From a bacterium (GTDB taxonomy: Bacteria; Patescibacteriota; Gracilibacteria; JAHISY01), in assembly GCA_021779375.1 (NCBI GenBank), contig JAJYAT010000004.1:1-64000 (forward strand): DNA of 64,000 nucleotides. Reading direction: 5' to 3'. Below are positions 26,120-35,299 of the stretch, piece after piece. Both the position numbers and the translations under genes were made by a program. Numbering within the stretch: position 1 is the first letter of the stretch; every line of letters begins with the position of its first letter. The notes under the pieces are model-generated. The model was not told where the DNA came from. It saw only the letters and a program-made list of their open reading frames with translations, and did not search any database.

Positions 26120-27021
26120 CAGATTTCAGATGATTGTTTGGAAATAATTTTTAAACTTTTTGGGCGAGTCGGACAGGCGACGACACATAGTCCGCAGGCG
26201 GTGCATTTCGTCGTATCGACGCCGAGCATTTTTCCGTCTTTCACGATGATCGCATCGTGCGGGCAGACTGGCCAGCAAAGTTGGCAATTGATGCAGGTTG
26301 ACTTCGTCCACTCGCAGGTTTGGTGCGACCAATTGCCAGTCGCGTAGTGGCGCGAGCTACCGGGATTTTGAATCGCTGCGCCAAGCGGCATGTCGCGCCA
26401 GCCCGGGAGTTTCGCACAGACGATTTTTTTGTGACCCGGTTTGCCGGTGATGGTCGTGACTTCAGCAAAACCGCGTTCAAAGGCGCGCAGATTTCCTGCG
26501 ACGATTTCGGCAGGGAGGTGTGCGCCGAGCGATTGCGCCAAATCCCGTTTGAATTTTTCCATTGGCGCGAGCTCTAAAATCCGGACGAGTGCGCCCAAAA
26601 TCGGCACATTCGGAATGTCTTTGCCGATTTCCGCGACGGCGATTGCGCTGGCGGCAAGAGCGAAAACTTGCGCAGTGCCGACCTCCATTTTTAATTTTTT
26701 TTGCGGAGAATTAATCAGCAGTAAGCCGTTTTCCTTCAATCCAGCGAGCAGTTCGTGAGTGTTCACTTCGCAGCTCGCGAGTAGGCTCGGATCGAGCAGG
26801 ACCGCTGCGTCAATCACCGCCGGGTGCGAAACATCGTCGATTCTTTCGTTTCCGATGCGATTGAAAACGACAACCGGCGCACCGCGTTTTTCTGCGCCAA
26901 AATCAGGAAAAGACTGCACAAATTTGCCGTGTCTGCCCAAAATCTCGGCGAGTGCCGTCGACGCGGTAATCGCGCCTTGACCTGCGCGGGAGTGCCAGCG
27001 GATTGAAATTGTTTCGGTCAT
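26119..27021 (-). CDS. 2-oxoacid:ferredoxin oxidoreductase, fused gamma-delta subunit
   Basis: A 300-aa fusion. The gamma domain (about 1-190) begins SIRWHSRAGQGAITA. A delta domain with two [4Fe-4S] sites follows: CINCQLCWPVCP and CTACGLCVVACP. It carries electrons from the TPP site to ferredoxin. The start is the ATG at 27021, which fits the family N-terminus; the track's earlier start would add 65 unrelated residues. TAAAAT lies 13 nt upstream. First gene of the por operon, 101 bp from the divergent VirB4-like gene. Confidence 0.92.
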   Translation of the reverse strand: MTETISIRWHSRAGQGAITASTALAEILGRHGKFVQSFPDFGAEKRGAPVVVFNRIGNERIDDVSHPAVIDAAVLLDPSLLASCEVNTHELLAGLKENGLLLINSPQKKLKMEVGTAQVFALAASAIAVAEIGKDIPNVPILGALVRILELAPMEKFKRDLAQSLGAHLPAEIVAGNLRAFERGFAEVTTITGKPGHKKIVCAKLPGWRDMPLGAAIQNPGSSRHYATGNWSHQTCEWTKSTCINCQLCWPVCPHDAIIVKDGKMLGVDTTKCTACGLCVVACPTRPKSLKIISKQSSEI

Positions 27022-27122
27022 AAATCTGGCTGAAATTTTAACATTTTCGGGTCTTGGACGCTTGCCTTTTTGGCTGATTTTTGCTAAAATTCTCAGATAA
27101 ATTGTAAAACAAAAGTCTTCTA

Positions 27123-29537
27123 ATGGCGGAAAACCAAACCCAAACCAGTTCGCCCCAAACCACCCAACCGGTCGCAGCGCAGCCGATTGTTTCGCCGAAT
27201 GCTGTCGAATCGCCAAAAGTTTTCACGCCACTGCCGGTCGAGCCAGTTGCGACGCAAAAACCGGCGCAGGTAGTCGCGTCAGCGGAAGCTCCCAAAGTCG
27301 CGCCGCCGCCTGAAAATTCAGCGAAAATCGCCGTAGCCGCCGGACTCACCGCGGCGCAAATCGAAAAGCAATCGGCGCAAAAAACTTTTCCGGTCGGCGT
27401 ACCGGTCGCACCGCAATTTTCGCCGCCACCAAAAAACGTGCCGTCGCCGCAAAAATCGGCGACAGCGCTGCCAGACTTTTTCACGAAACTTTTCGCGAAA
27501 TTCGCCAGTAAACCAGCGGGCGCCCCAATTTCTAAAGCGCAGAAAGCACCCCAGAATTCGGCGACTAGTCAGTCCGATCCGCTTACCAAAATTTTCGCTA
27601 AGTTCGCAGCCAAACCAGCTGCGCCCAAAGCTCCGCCGCCGCCCGCTCCGAACGAGCAAAAAGTGATTGAGGACAAAACTACCACTCAGCAATTCATCAA
27701 CCACAATCAAATCGGCACAGCTGAGATGGTCAATAAACTTTTCGGCAAAGATAAAAAAGCTCCCGACGACGCGGCAAAACAATTTGCCGATGCGGAAAAA
27801 ATTTACCGTGAGGGACTGGCGAGTGTGCGTGATCTCATTTCTCCGAGTTCCTTCGAAGTGCATTACGATCACCTCAATCTTTCGGGCGTGCTGGTCCGCA
27901 GTTTTTTCGTTTACGCGTATCCGCGTTTTCTCGACACGAATTGGATGAGCTCGCTCGTCAATTTCGACGCGACTGTCGACATCGCCCAATTCATTTATCC
28001 GATTGCAAGCGACGAGATTATGCGCACGCTCAAAAAGAAGGTCGCGCAAATTCAGTCGTCGATCACGATGTCAGTCGAAAAAGGTAATGTCCGTGATCCG
28101 GTGCTCGAGACGGCGCTCGAAGATGCCGAAAGTTTACGCACGGATTTGCAGCGCGGTCAGGAAAAATTTTTCCAGTTCGGCATGTACTTCACGGTCTATG
28201 CCGAAGATCTCAAGAAGCTGGAAGCAACGACCAAAATTATCGAGAGCCAACTCGGCGGCAGACTTATTCTCACGAAGCGTGCTGACATCCAGGGTGAACA
28301 CGCCTTCAACTCGACGCTGCCACTCGGACTCGATGAATTGGAAGTCCAGCGTAACATGAATACTTCGCCGCTCTCGACGACTTTTCCCTTCATCTCATCT
28401 TCACTCGCGACCGACGAGGGTATTCTCTACGGACTCAATCGCCACAATAATTCGCTCATCATTTTCGACCGCTTCAAATTGCCGAATGCGAATTCGACTG
28501 TTTTCGCCACTTCGGGTGCGGGCAAATCCTACGCGGTCAAATTGGAAATTCTCCGCCAAGTGATGCTCGGTGCAGACGTGATTGTGGTCGATCCGGAAAA
28601 TGAATACAAAGCACTGACGGAGACAGTCGGTGGGACATATTTGAATGTCAGCCTCAATTCCGATCAGCGCATCAATCCTTTCGATTTGCCCGCACCTTTC
28701 GAAGGCGATGACGTGAAGCCGGGCGACCTACTGCGCGAAAATATTATTACGCTCACTGGCCTGCTCAAAATCATGCTGGGTGCGATGACTCCTTCGGAAG
28801 CGGCGCTGATCGATAAAGCTTTGATTGATACTTACGCGATTCGCGGAATCACGATGGCGGTCGAGGATCCTTCCAAAATGCCGATGCCGACGATGGACGA
28901 TTTGCACGCAGTCTTGCAATCGACCGAGGGTGCGAAGTCGCTCGCGCAGCGTTTGCAAAAATTTACGACGGGAACATTCGGCGGAATTTTTAACCGCGAA
29001 ACCAATGTCAATCTCGGGACGGGTTTAATCGTCTTCTGTATCCGCGATTTGGAAGACGAGCTGCGTCCGATTGCGATGTTCATCTTGCTTAATTTTATTT
29101 GGAGCCGCGTGCGTTCGGAATTAAAAAAACGCATCCTCGTCGTCGACGAAGCGTGGACGCTGATGCAACACGAAGACGCGGCGCGTTTTCTTTACGGACT
29201 GGTGAAGCGTGCGCGCAAATATTACCTCGGCGTCATCACAATCACGCAGGATGTCGAAGATTTTCTCGAGAGTAAATATGGTCGTCCAATTGTCACGAAT
29301 GCCTCGATGCAAATTTTGCTCAAGCAGTCACCGAGCGCCATCGATGCGCTCAAGAAAACTTTCAATCTGACTGACGGCGAAAAATACATGCTCCTGAATT
29401 CCGGTGTCGGGCAAGGACTGTTCTTCGCTGACGACAAGCACGTCGCGATTCAAGTCATCGCAAGTTATTCCGAAAATAAAATCGTCACAACCAATCCCGA
29501 AGAGCTGCTCAGTCAGCGCGAGGAAGGTTTCGAATAA
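27123..29537 (+). CDS. VirB4/TraC-like conjugation or pilus ATPase
   Basis: An 804-aa protein. The N-terminal ~190 residues are Pro/Ala-rich and disordered, with two similar motifs (DFFTKLFAKFASKP and DPLTKIFAKFAAKP). The CagE/VirB4-like region follows, then the ATPase with Walker A ATSGAGKSYA, VIVVDPENEY and ILVVDEAWTLMQHED. It probably powers assembly of a type IV secretion or pilus-like system, with the TrbC-like protein at 2.8 kb a possible subunit. TGCTAAAAT lies near 27081-27089, giving a leader of about 30 nt. The tail motif suggests an unknown protein-protein contact. Confidence 0.88.
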   Translation: MAENQTQTSSPQTTQPVAAQPIVSPNAVESPKVFTPLPVEPVATQKPAQVVASAEAPKVAPPPENSAKIAVAAGLTAAQIEKQSAQKTFPVGVPVAPQFSPPPKNVPSPQKSATALPDFFTKLFAKFASKPAGAPISKAQKAPQNSATSQSDPLTKIFAKFAAKPAAPKAPPPPAPNEQKVIEDKTTTQQFINHNQIGTAEMVNKLFGKDKKAPDDAAKQFADAEKIYREGLASVRDLISPSSFEVHYDHLNLSGVLVRSFFVYAYPRFLDTNWMSSLVNFDATVDIAQFIYPIASDEIMRTLKKKVAQIQSSITMSVEKGNVRDPVLETALEDAESLRTDLQRGQEKFFQFGMYFTVYAEDLKKLEATTKIIESQLGGRLILTKRADIQGEHAFNSTLPLGLDELEVQRNMNTSPLSTTFPFISSSLATDEGILYGLNRHNNSLIIFDRFKLPNANSTVFATSGAGKSYAVKLEILRQVMLGADVIVVDPENEYKALTETVGGTYLNVSLNSDQRINPFDLPAPFEGDDVKPGDLLRENIITLTGLLKIMLGAMTPSEAALIDKALIDTYAIRGITMAVEDPSKMPMPTMDDLHAVLQSTEGAKSLAQRLQKFTTGTFGGIFNRETNVNLGTGLIVFCIRDLEDELRPIAMFILLNFIWSRVRSELKKRILVVDEAWTLMQHEDAARFLYGLVKRARKYYLGVITITQDVEDFLESKYGRPIVTNASMQILLKQSPSAIDALKKTFNLTDGEKYMLLNSGVGQGLFFADDKHVAIQVIASYSENKIVTTNPEELLSQREEGFE

Positions 29538-29538
29538 A

Positions 29539-29673
29539 ATGCCCCACCAGATTTCCATCTCGCAAAAATTACAAAAAGTGATTGCCGAGCACGAAAAAGA
29601 ATTGCGCACGAATTACAAAAAAATGTTGGCACGTTTCAATCGCCTCAGGCGAAAGCTGGTAGTTGGTAGATAG
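29539..29673 (+). CDS. small basic protein downstream of virB4
   Basis: A 44-aa helical, basic peptide (ISISQKLQKVIAEHEKELRT, then KMLARFNRLRRKL) starting 1 nt after the VirB4 stop, consistent with translational coupling. Its last codons run into array C. Not recognised; it may be a real small partner or a fortuitous ORF. Confidence 0.4.
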   Translation: MPHQISISQKLQKVIAEHEKELRTNYKKMLARFNRLRRKLVVGR

Positions 29674-29793
29674 TAGTTGGTAGTTGCGAAGCGACCACTT
29701 TGGTATTCGTAGTTTTTTAGATAAAAAGATAATGCTAAAAACCAATAATATTTTTGAAAAACTATTAACTATCCTCTATCAACTATCAACTAA
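29656..29793. repeat. inverted pair of heptamer word arrays (array C)
   Basis: The left arm (29656-29687) reads TGGTAGT TGGTAGA TAGTAGT TGGTAGT. The right arm (29760-29793) reads AACTATT AACTATC CTCTATC AACTATC AACTA, the complementary word. It fills the gap between convergent genes (virB4 operon and mraY). The two arms can pair with G-U tolerance. Confidence 0.75.
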
Positions 29794-30878
29794 TTTCCCA
29801 TGCCGACGATGCCGAGAATCAGTCCGAGTCCGGCGAGTACCGCGCCGATGAGCCAGAAGCGCATCACGATTTGATGCTCCGGCCAGCCGATTTTTTCGAA
29901 GTGGTGGTGGAGCGGGGCAATCAGGAAAACTTTGCGTCCGAAAAATTTTTTCGAAAAAAGCTGAATGATGACTGAAATAGTTTCGCCGATGAAAACTGCG
30001 GCGATGAAAAACAGCGGCACGACGGAATTCGTCAGCATCGCAATCACGCCGAGTGTCGCACCGAGTGAATAGCTGCCGGTGTCGCCCATGAAGAATTTCG
30101 CAGGCGGGACATTCCACCACAAAAAGGCGACGATAGCACCGACGATTACCGCGCAGAGTGTCGCGAGCAAAAGCATGCCATGGAAAAAAGCGAGCACGCC
30201 GAAACTACCGAAGGCGATTGCGAGCAAGCCGCCAGCGAGTCCATCCAATCCATCCGTGATATTCACGGCATTCGCACTCGAGAGGATTACCAAGATAAAA
30301 AGCGGGACATACCAAATGCCGATATTGAAATCACCAAGGCGCGGAACATGAATGAGGCATTCGTTTACCGCTCCGTCGAGACAGCCGAGTTTCGCAAAAA
30401 ACCACCAGGCGCCGACTGCGGCGAAGATTGTCAGCCAAATTAATTTCGGACGGACGCGCAGACCTTTTTGTTTGCCGACGCCGCGGATATTCCACCAGTC
30501 GTCGAGCATGCCGAGTAGTCCTGCGGTGACGAGCGTGAAAAGTGGAATGTAAGTTTCGCTGCGACTCCAGAGACTATTCGTCGTGATGCCGAGCATTTGC
30601 GGGATGAAAGATAACAGCACCATCGCGACGACTGTGCCCCAAATCACGACGCCACCCATCGTCGGCGTGCCGGATTTTTTCAAATGCAATTCACGAAAAA
30701 TCGTCGAGACCTTGCCGTCGACGGAGCTGTCGCGAATTTGCTGACCGAGTCGATTGCGCTCGAGGAAGCGAATGAAAATCGGCGCGAAAATCATCGCGAC
30801 GACGAAGCTCAGTCCGCCGAAGCCGAGGATAAAAGTGAGGTTGTGCAGGTTCGCGGTGCTCGAAAGTAGCTCGTTCAT
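29790..30878 (-). CDS. mraY: phospho-N-acetylmuramoyl-pentapeptide transferase
   Basis: Membrane enzyme that makes lipid I from UDP-MurNAc-pentapeptide and undecaprenyl phosphate. It is 362 aa with about ten membrane segments. Signatures are KKSGTPTMGG, LGMLDDWWNI, NAVNITDGLDGLAGG, FFMGDTGSYSLG and the catalytic-loop PLHHHFEKIGW. The ATG at 30878 lies 7 nt after TGGTAAAAT, so a leaderless transcript is likely. Confidence 0.96.
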   Translation of the reverse strand: MNELLSSTANLHNLTFILGFGGLSFVVAMIFAPIFIRFLERNRLGQQIRDSSVDGKVSTIFRELHLKKSGTPTMGGVVIWGTVVAMVLLSFIPQMLGITTNSLWSRSETYIPLFTLVTAGLLGMLDDWWNIRGVGKQKGLRVRPKLIWLTIFAAVGAWWFFAKLGCLDGAVNECLIHVPRLGDFNIGIWYVPLFILVILSSANAVNITDGLDGLAGGLLAIAFGSFGVLAFFHGMLLLATLCAVIVGAIVAFLWWNVPPAKFFMGDTGSYSLGATLGVIAMLTNSVVPLFFIAAVFIGETISVIIQLFSKKFFGRKVFLIAPLHHHFEKIGWPEHQIVMRFWLIGAVLAGLGLILGIVGMGN

Positions 30879-30888
30879 TTCATGAATT

Positions 30889-31728
30889 TTACCATCGAAA
30901 ATTTTCCTCAGCCCAGGTGATCAAACTTTTCGCTTCCTGGAAGCGGCTCGGTGAATGCAAAACAATCGCGAGAATTTCTCGGCCATTCCCGATTTCTGCA
31001 ATTGTCGCGACGCACTCGCCCGCGGCGTCAGTGAGTCCGGTCTTGAGTCCGCGAATTTGCAGGTAGCTGCCGAAAAGATTGTTCGTCGAATAAAGTTCGT
31101 GGTGCAAGCCGTCGGCAGAATCGATCCCGGTCTTGCTCGTCGCGACCGTTTGGCGCAAAAAATCGTCGCGCAAAAAATACTGTGCGAGTGTCGCGAGGTC
31201 GCGCGTCGTCGAGAAATTCGCTGCGTCGTCATAGCCGACCGGATTGGCGAAGTGCGAATTCACGAGTCCGAGCGCGACGGCTTTGGCGTTCATTTTTCCC
31301 ACAAAAACTTCTGTGCCAATTTTCTCACCGAGCGCGACAGCGGCATCATTCGCTGAATCAATCAGCAGAGCTTTCAATAAACTTGCGACTGAAATTTTTT
31401 CGCCCGCGCGCAGACCGACTTTTGCCGGGGGCTGATCTGCGGCGGCTGCGCTCACGGTGACGACATCATTTTGTTTGAGATTTTCCCGCGTGACGACGGC
31501 AGTCATCAATTTCGTGAGACTGGCGATGGGCAGTTTTTCATCGGGATTTTTCGACCACAAAATTTTCCCGCTCGTGAGATCGACGACAATTGCTGCCTGA
31601 GCACCGACGACGGGCTCGCTAAATTTCACGAGTGTCGGTGCAGCGTGAATTTCCAAAGCGGTGATTGGCGGAATTGTGGTCGCTGGTTCACCGGTCAGAC
31701 CGAGCAGTGTGAAAAAACTTTCAAACAT
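30889..31728 (-). CDS. D-alanyl-D-alanine carboxypeptidase (S11 family)
   Basis: A penicillin-binding protein that trims the terminal D-Ala from peptidoglycan peptides. It is 279 aa. The three active-site motifs are present: SLTK (in PIASLTKLMTAV), SAN (LIDSANDAAVAL) and KTG (GLKTGLTDAAGE). The C-terminal anchoring domain of longer DacA proteins is missing. No clear signal peptide is visible, though the N-terminus is mildly hydrophobic. It overlaps rluB by 8 bp and lies upstream of mraY on the same strand. Confidence 0.9.
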   Translation of the reverse strand: MFESFFTLLGLTGEPATTIPPITALEIHAAPTLVKFSEPVVGAQAAIVVDLTSGKILWSKNPDEKLPIASLTKLMTAVVTRENLKQNDVVTVSAAAADQPPAKVGLRAGEKISVASLLKALLIDSANDAAVALGEKIGTEVFVGKMNAKAVALGLVNSHFANPVGYDDAANFSTTRDLATLAQYFLRDDFLRQTVATSKTGIDSADGLHHELYSTNNLFGSYLQIRGLKTGLTDAAGECVATIAEIGNGREILAIVLHSPSRFQEAKSLITWAEENFRW

Positions 31729-32422
31729 CGCGCAGCATTTTAACTTCTTCTGGCGTCAGCGCGCGATATTTACCGAGTGCGAGTTCGCCGAGCATGAGAT
31801 TTTTGACGCGCACCCTTTTCAGTTTCAGGACCTCGCAGCCGACTTTCCCAAAAATTTTGCGCACCTGACGGTTACGACCTTCGCGCAAGATTACACGCGC
31901 TTTTCTTTTCTCCAACATTTTGACTTCGGCGGGTTTAGTCTTGCGACCTTCGAGTGGCACGCCAGCTTCGATTTTGCGGATACGTTCGTCAGTCAGGTCG
32001 TCGGCGACTTCGACTTCGTATTCTTTTTCACTTTCGAATTTCGGATGGGTGAGTGTGAAGCTCAGATTGCCGTCGTTCGTCAAAATCAAAAGTCCGGTGG
32101 TGTCTTTGTCGAGGCGCCCGACGGGGAAAATTTTCCATTCGGCTGGAAAAAGATCCAGCACGATTTTTGGCTCAGTCTTCGTTTTGGCATTCGAACAGAC
32201 GAAACCCGCGGGCTTATTGAGCATGAAATAAACCAGCTTCGGCTTGTCCGCCAAAGTTTTTTCATCGACTTCGACGTGGTCTTTGTCCGGATCGACTTTC
32301 GTCCCGAGTTCGCGCGTGACTTTTCCGTTCACGCGGATTTTTCCGGCGGAAATTAATTCGTCGGATTTGCGGCGTGAGGCCACACCTTTTTCGGCGAGAA
32401 ATTTATTTAGGCGGATTTCCAC
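31721..32422 (-). CDS. rluB: 23S rRNA pseudouridine synthase (RluB/RsuA family)
   Basis: A 233-aa protein. An S4 RNA-binding domain (IRLNKFLAEKGVASRRKSDELI) is followed by the RsuA/RluB catalytic domain with the active-site Asp in GRLDKDTTGLLILTNDG and the C-terminal REGRNRQVRK. It modifies U to pseudouridine in rRNA. Which RsuA-family site it targets is uncertain. The start is GTG at 32422, 7 nt after TAAAAT on the minus strand. Confidence 0.9.
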   Translation of the reverse strand: MEIRLNKFLAEKGVASRRKSDELISAGKIRVNGKVTRELGTKVDPDKDHVEVDEKTLADKPKLVYFMLNKPAGFVCSNAKTKTEPKIVLDLFPAEWKIFPVGRLDKDTTGLLILTNDGNLSFTLTHPKFESEKEYEVEVADDLTDERIRKIEAGVPLEGRKTKPAEVKMLEKRKARVILREGRNRQVRKIFGKVGCEVLKLKRVRVKNLMLGELALGKYRALTPEEVKMLRDV

Positions 32423-32429
32423 TTTTCCA

Positions 32430-32445
32430 ATTTTACTCGTAAAAT
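32430..32445. promoter_or_regulatory. symmetrical back-to-back promoter (rluB / dnaX)
   Basis: ATTTTActcgTAAAAT contains mirrored -10 hexamers only 4 bp apart. The left one (read on the minus strand) lies 7 nt before the rluB GTG. The right one lies 15 nt before the dnaX ATG. A single site could therefore fire in either direction. Confidence 0.65.
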
Positions 32446-32460
32446 CGGACTCCGTTTCCT

Positions 32461-33966
32461 ATGAGTTTTTATCGCAAATATCGTCCCCAAAAATTAGCCG
32501 AAATCGTCGGTCAGGCGCACGTGCGTCAGACTTTCGCGAATGCACTTTCACGGGGCGGACTTTCGCACGCTTATCTTTTCACCGGCTCACGCGGTACCGG
32601 CAAGACCTCGACGGCACGCATCATCGCGCGGGCGCTGAATTGTCTCAATCCGGGCGCGGATGGCGAGCCCTGCAACGAGTGCGAAGTTTGTCGCGATGCG
32701 CTGCTTGGACGCTTGGTTGATTTGATCGAGATTGATGCGGCGTCGAATCGCGGCATTGATGAGATTCGGGATTTGAAAGAAAAAATTCAATTCACGCCGA
32801 GCCGCGCCAAATTCAAAATTTACGTGATTGACGAGGTGCACATGCTGACGAAGGACGCTTTCAATGCTTTGCTCAAAACTTTGGAAGAACCGCCAGCACA
32901 CGCTTACTTCATCCTCGCGACGACCGAACCGCACAAAATTCCCGAAACAATTATTTCCCGCACGCAGCGTTTTGATTTCCACCGTTTGACCGAAGCCGAG
33001 ATTACCGAGCATCTTGCGACCATCGCACAAAAAGAAGGCATCGCGTTTGAGTCTGCTGCGCTCGGTCTGATCGCGCGGCAGTCGGCGGGCGGGATGCGCG
33101 ACGCGCTCGGCATGCTCGAGCAGCTCGGCGCTGGTGGCGCGGTTTCCGTCGAATCCGTTTCGCAGAATCTCGGACTCAGCCGACCGCAGGCAGTCGAGGA
33201 TTTCGTCTTCGCATTACTTTTCTCGAAATTGGCTGAGGCGCTTACGACGATTGACGGCTTGGTCGCGGAAGGTGCGAATTTGATTCAATTCAATAAAACC
33301 GTGCTCGCGAAATTGCGCGAGGTGATGCTCCAAAAAGTCGCCGAGAATAAATTACCTGAAGCCAAAAAAACGCTCGCAATTATCGATGAATTTACGCGCG
33401 CTGGCGAAGAACTCAAAAACGCCGTGATTCCGCAGCTGCCGCTCGAAGTGGCAGCGATTTCGGTTTGCGCTGCGCATGTCGCTATTCCAGCCGCGCCAAA
33501 AATTGAACCCAAGACTGAAGTGGCACCCAAAGTGGAAATTAAAAAAGCGCCCGATCAGACGGAAAAGAAATTTGCGGCGGTCGTGACCGAAGTGACTGCG
33601 CAAAAAATTAACGCCGGCACGGCGATTTCCATTCCGCTAGTCGAAGCGGCGCTCCCGCAAGTTCTCAGCAAGATTCAAAATCCGACCGTCAAGATGGTTT
33701 TGAAGGGCGCGAAAATTTTAGCGGCGAATGATTCCATGATTGAGCTCGGCGTCGGGAGCGACTTTCTCGTCGGCAAGCTCGATGCCGCCGCGCGCAACCT
33801 ACTCGCCGAAAAATTCGCCGAGGTGCTAGGACGCAATTTGCAGATTAAAATTGTGCGCGCAGAAATTCAAATCGCTTCGGCGGCGCCGGAAATTTCCGAA
33901 AAACCTCAAACGAAACCGCGAACAATCGCCGATGCCGCTGAGAATTTATTCGAAGAAGGCTGGTAG
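32461..33966 (+). CDS. dnaX: DNA polymerase III subunit gamma/tau
   Basis: Clamp-loader ATPase of the replicative polymerase. It is 501 aa. The N-terminal MSFYRKYRPQKLAEIVGQ, Walker A GSRGTGKTS, a four-Cys zinc site (CLNPGADGEPCNECEVC), IDEVHMLTKDAFNALLKTLEEPP and the SRC-like arginine region are all present. The C-terminal ~150 residues are a shortened tau-like region. The ATG at 32461 has an ~8-nt leader after TAAAAT. Confidence 0.95.
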   Translation: MSFYRKYRPQKLAEIVGQAHVRQTFANALSRGGLSHAYLFTGSRGTGKTSTARIIARALNCLNPGADGEPCNECEVCRDALLGRLVDLIEIDAASNRGIDEIRDLKEKIQFTPSRAKFKIYVIDEVHMLTKDAFNALLKTLEEPPAHAYFILATTEPHKIPETIISRTQRFDFHRLTEAEITEHLATIAQKEGIAFESAALGLIARQSAGGMRDALGMLEQLGAGGAVSVESVSQNLGLSRPQAVEDFVFALLFSKLAEALTTIDGLVAEGANLIQFNKTVLAKLREVMLQKVAENKLPEAKKTLAIIDEFTRAGEELKNAVIPQLPLEVAAISVCAAHVAIPAAPKIEPKTEVAPKVEIKKAPDQTEKKFAAVVTEVTAQKINAGTAISIPLVEAALPQVLSKIQNPTVKMVLKGAKILAANDSMIELGVGSDFLVGKLDAAARNLLAEKFAEVLGRNLQIKIVRAEIQIASAAPEISEKPQTKPRTIADAAENLFEEGW

Positions 33967-33969
33967 AGG

Positions 33970-34003
33970 CATAGAACATGAAGCTTGGAACTTGGAACAT
34001 AAA
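33970..34003 (+). repeat. heptamer word array (array G)
   Basis: AGAACAT GAAGCTT GGAACTT GGAACAT AAAATAC is a 7-bp-period run in the dnaX-ctpA gap, of the same word family as the array inside carA. No inverted partner is visible. Confidence 0.6.
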
Positions 34004-34030
34004 ATACAGAGCTAATTTAATTCTTAAAAA

Positions 34031-35287
34031 ATGATTTCGACCTCCAAAAAATTTGTCATAATACTAGGGGTTTTCACCACTGGGTTTATTGCGGGACATT
34101 TTCTCACGCCAGGTTTTGTCGAAAACGCACCAGCCGAAATCGCCGCGGCGCCTGCGTCGGAAAGTGCGCTCACGAATTCCGCCACAGTCGGCGACCTCAA
34201 TGTCCCAATCTTCGACCAAGTCTGGCAAACGACGATGGCGAAATTTGTCGATGTCGAAAAGCTCAATCCCCAAAAAATGTTTTACGGCGCGATGAAAGGC
34301 GTGGTCGCGTCGCTCGGCGATCCGCACTCGGAATTCCTCGATCCGCAGGAGAGTGCGGAATTTCGCGATTCGCTCGCGGGAGAGCTGACTGGTATCGGCG
34401 CCGAGATCGGGATGCGCGACCAGGTACTTACGATTATTTCGCCGCTGCGTGGTTCGCCGGCGGAACGTGCCGGACTTTTGCCGGGTGACCGCATTTACAA
34501 AATCGACGACAAGCTCGCGGGTGAGCTCACCGTCTTCGAAGCGGTCAGCAAAATTCGCGGTGAGATCGGGACGACCGTCAAGCTCACGATTTTTCGCGGC
34601 GAGGAGCTTTCTCCTCGTGAAATTACGATTACGCGCGAATTGGTCGAAATCGCCAGCGTCACTTCCGCAGTCCGTGATGATGGTATCGCGGTCGTGACGG
34701 TCAATACTTTCGCTGACAATACCGCGGAAGAATTTGCTCGGGCGCTTTCCGAGCTCGCGCTCAAAAATCCAAAAGGCATCGTGCTGGATTTGCGCTACAA
34801 CGGCGGGGGATTTCTCGATGCTGCTATCGCGATGGCTTCCAATCTGCTGGCAAACGGAAACGTCGTCCAGATTCACGAGCGCGGTAAACCGGACGAGACG
34901 ATTCCAGTTTCTGGCGCGCCGCTTTTGCCCACGACACCGCTGGTCGTTTTGATTAATGAAGGTTCAGCTTCGGCTTCTGAAATTCTCGCGGGGGCGCTGC
35001 AAGACGCTGGACGCGCGAAGCTGCTCGGTGAAAAGAGTTTCGGCAAAGGCACGGTCCAGGAATTAATTTCTGATTTCGCCGATGGCAGCACGCTGCGAAT
35101 TACGGTGGCGAAATGGTTCACGCCGAAAGGTCGTGCCATCGACGGCGTCGGTCTCGATCCGGACATCGTCGTCAAAATGCCGCTCGAAGATTATTTCAGT
35201 GATCGCGATCCGCAGCTCGATGCCGCGGTCACCTTCCTCAAGACTGGTGAGACTCCGAAAGTTGAAAAATCTACCGAAGGAAATTAA
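34031..35287 (+). CDS. ctpA: S41-family C-terminal processing peptidase
   Basis: A 418-aa secreted serine protease. An N-terminal membrane anchor (FVIILGVFTTGFIAGHFL) is followed by a PDZ domain (about 120-200; LTIISPLRGSPAERAGLLPGD) and the S41 core with the Ser in NEGSASASEILAGAL and the Lys in GEKSFGKGTVQE, which form the catalytic pair. It degrades or trims envelope proteins by their C-termini. It is the last protein gene before the tRNA-Leu locus. Confidence 0.94.
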   Translation: MISTSKKFVIILGVFTTGFIAGHFLTPGFVENAPAEIAAAPASESALTNSATVGDLNVPIFDQVWQTTMAKFVDVEKLNPQKMFYGAMKGVVASLGDPHSEFLDPQESAEFRDSLAGELTGIGAEIGMRDQVLTIISPLRGSPAERAGLLPGDRIYKIDDKLAGELTVFEAVSKIRGEIGTTVKLTIFRGEELSPREITITRELVEIASVTSAVRDDGIAVVTVNTFADNTAEEFARALSELALKNPKGIVLDLRYNGGGFLDAAIAMASNLLANGNVVQIHERGKPDETIPVSGAPLLPTTPLVVLINEGSASASEILAGALQDAGRAKLLGEKSFGKGTVQELISDFADGSTLRITVAKWFTPKGRAIDGVGLDPDIVVKMPLEDYFSDRDPQLDAAVTFLKTGETPKVEKSTEGN

Positions 35288-35299
35288 AATCTCGCAACT

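Noticed and set aside
27318-28049. 243-aa minus-strand ORF within virB4
   Set aside because: Antisense shadow with Arg/Phe-rich composition. The plus-strand VirB4 is unambiguous.
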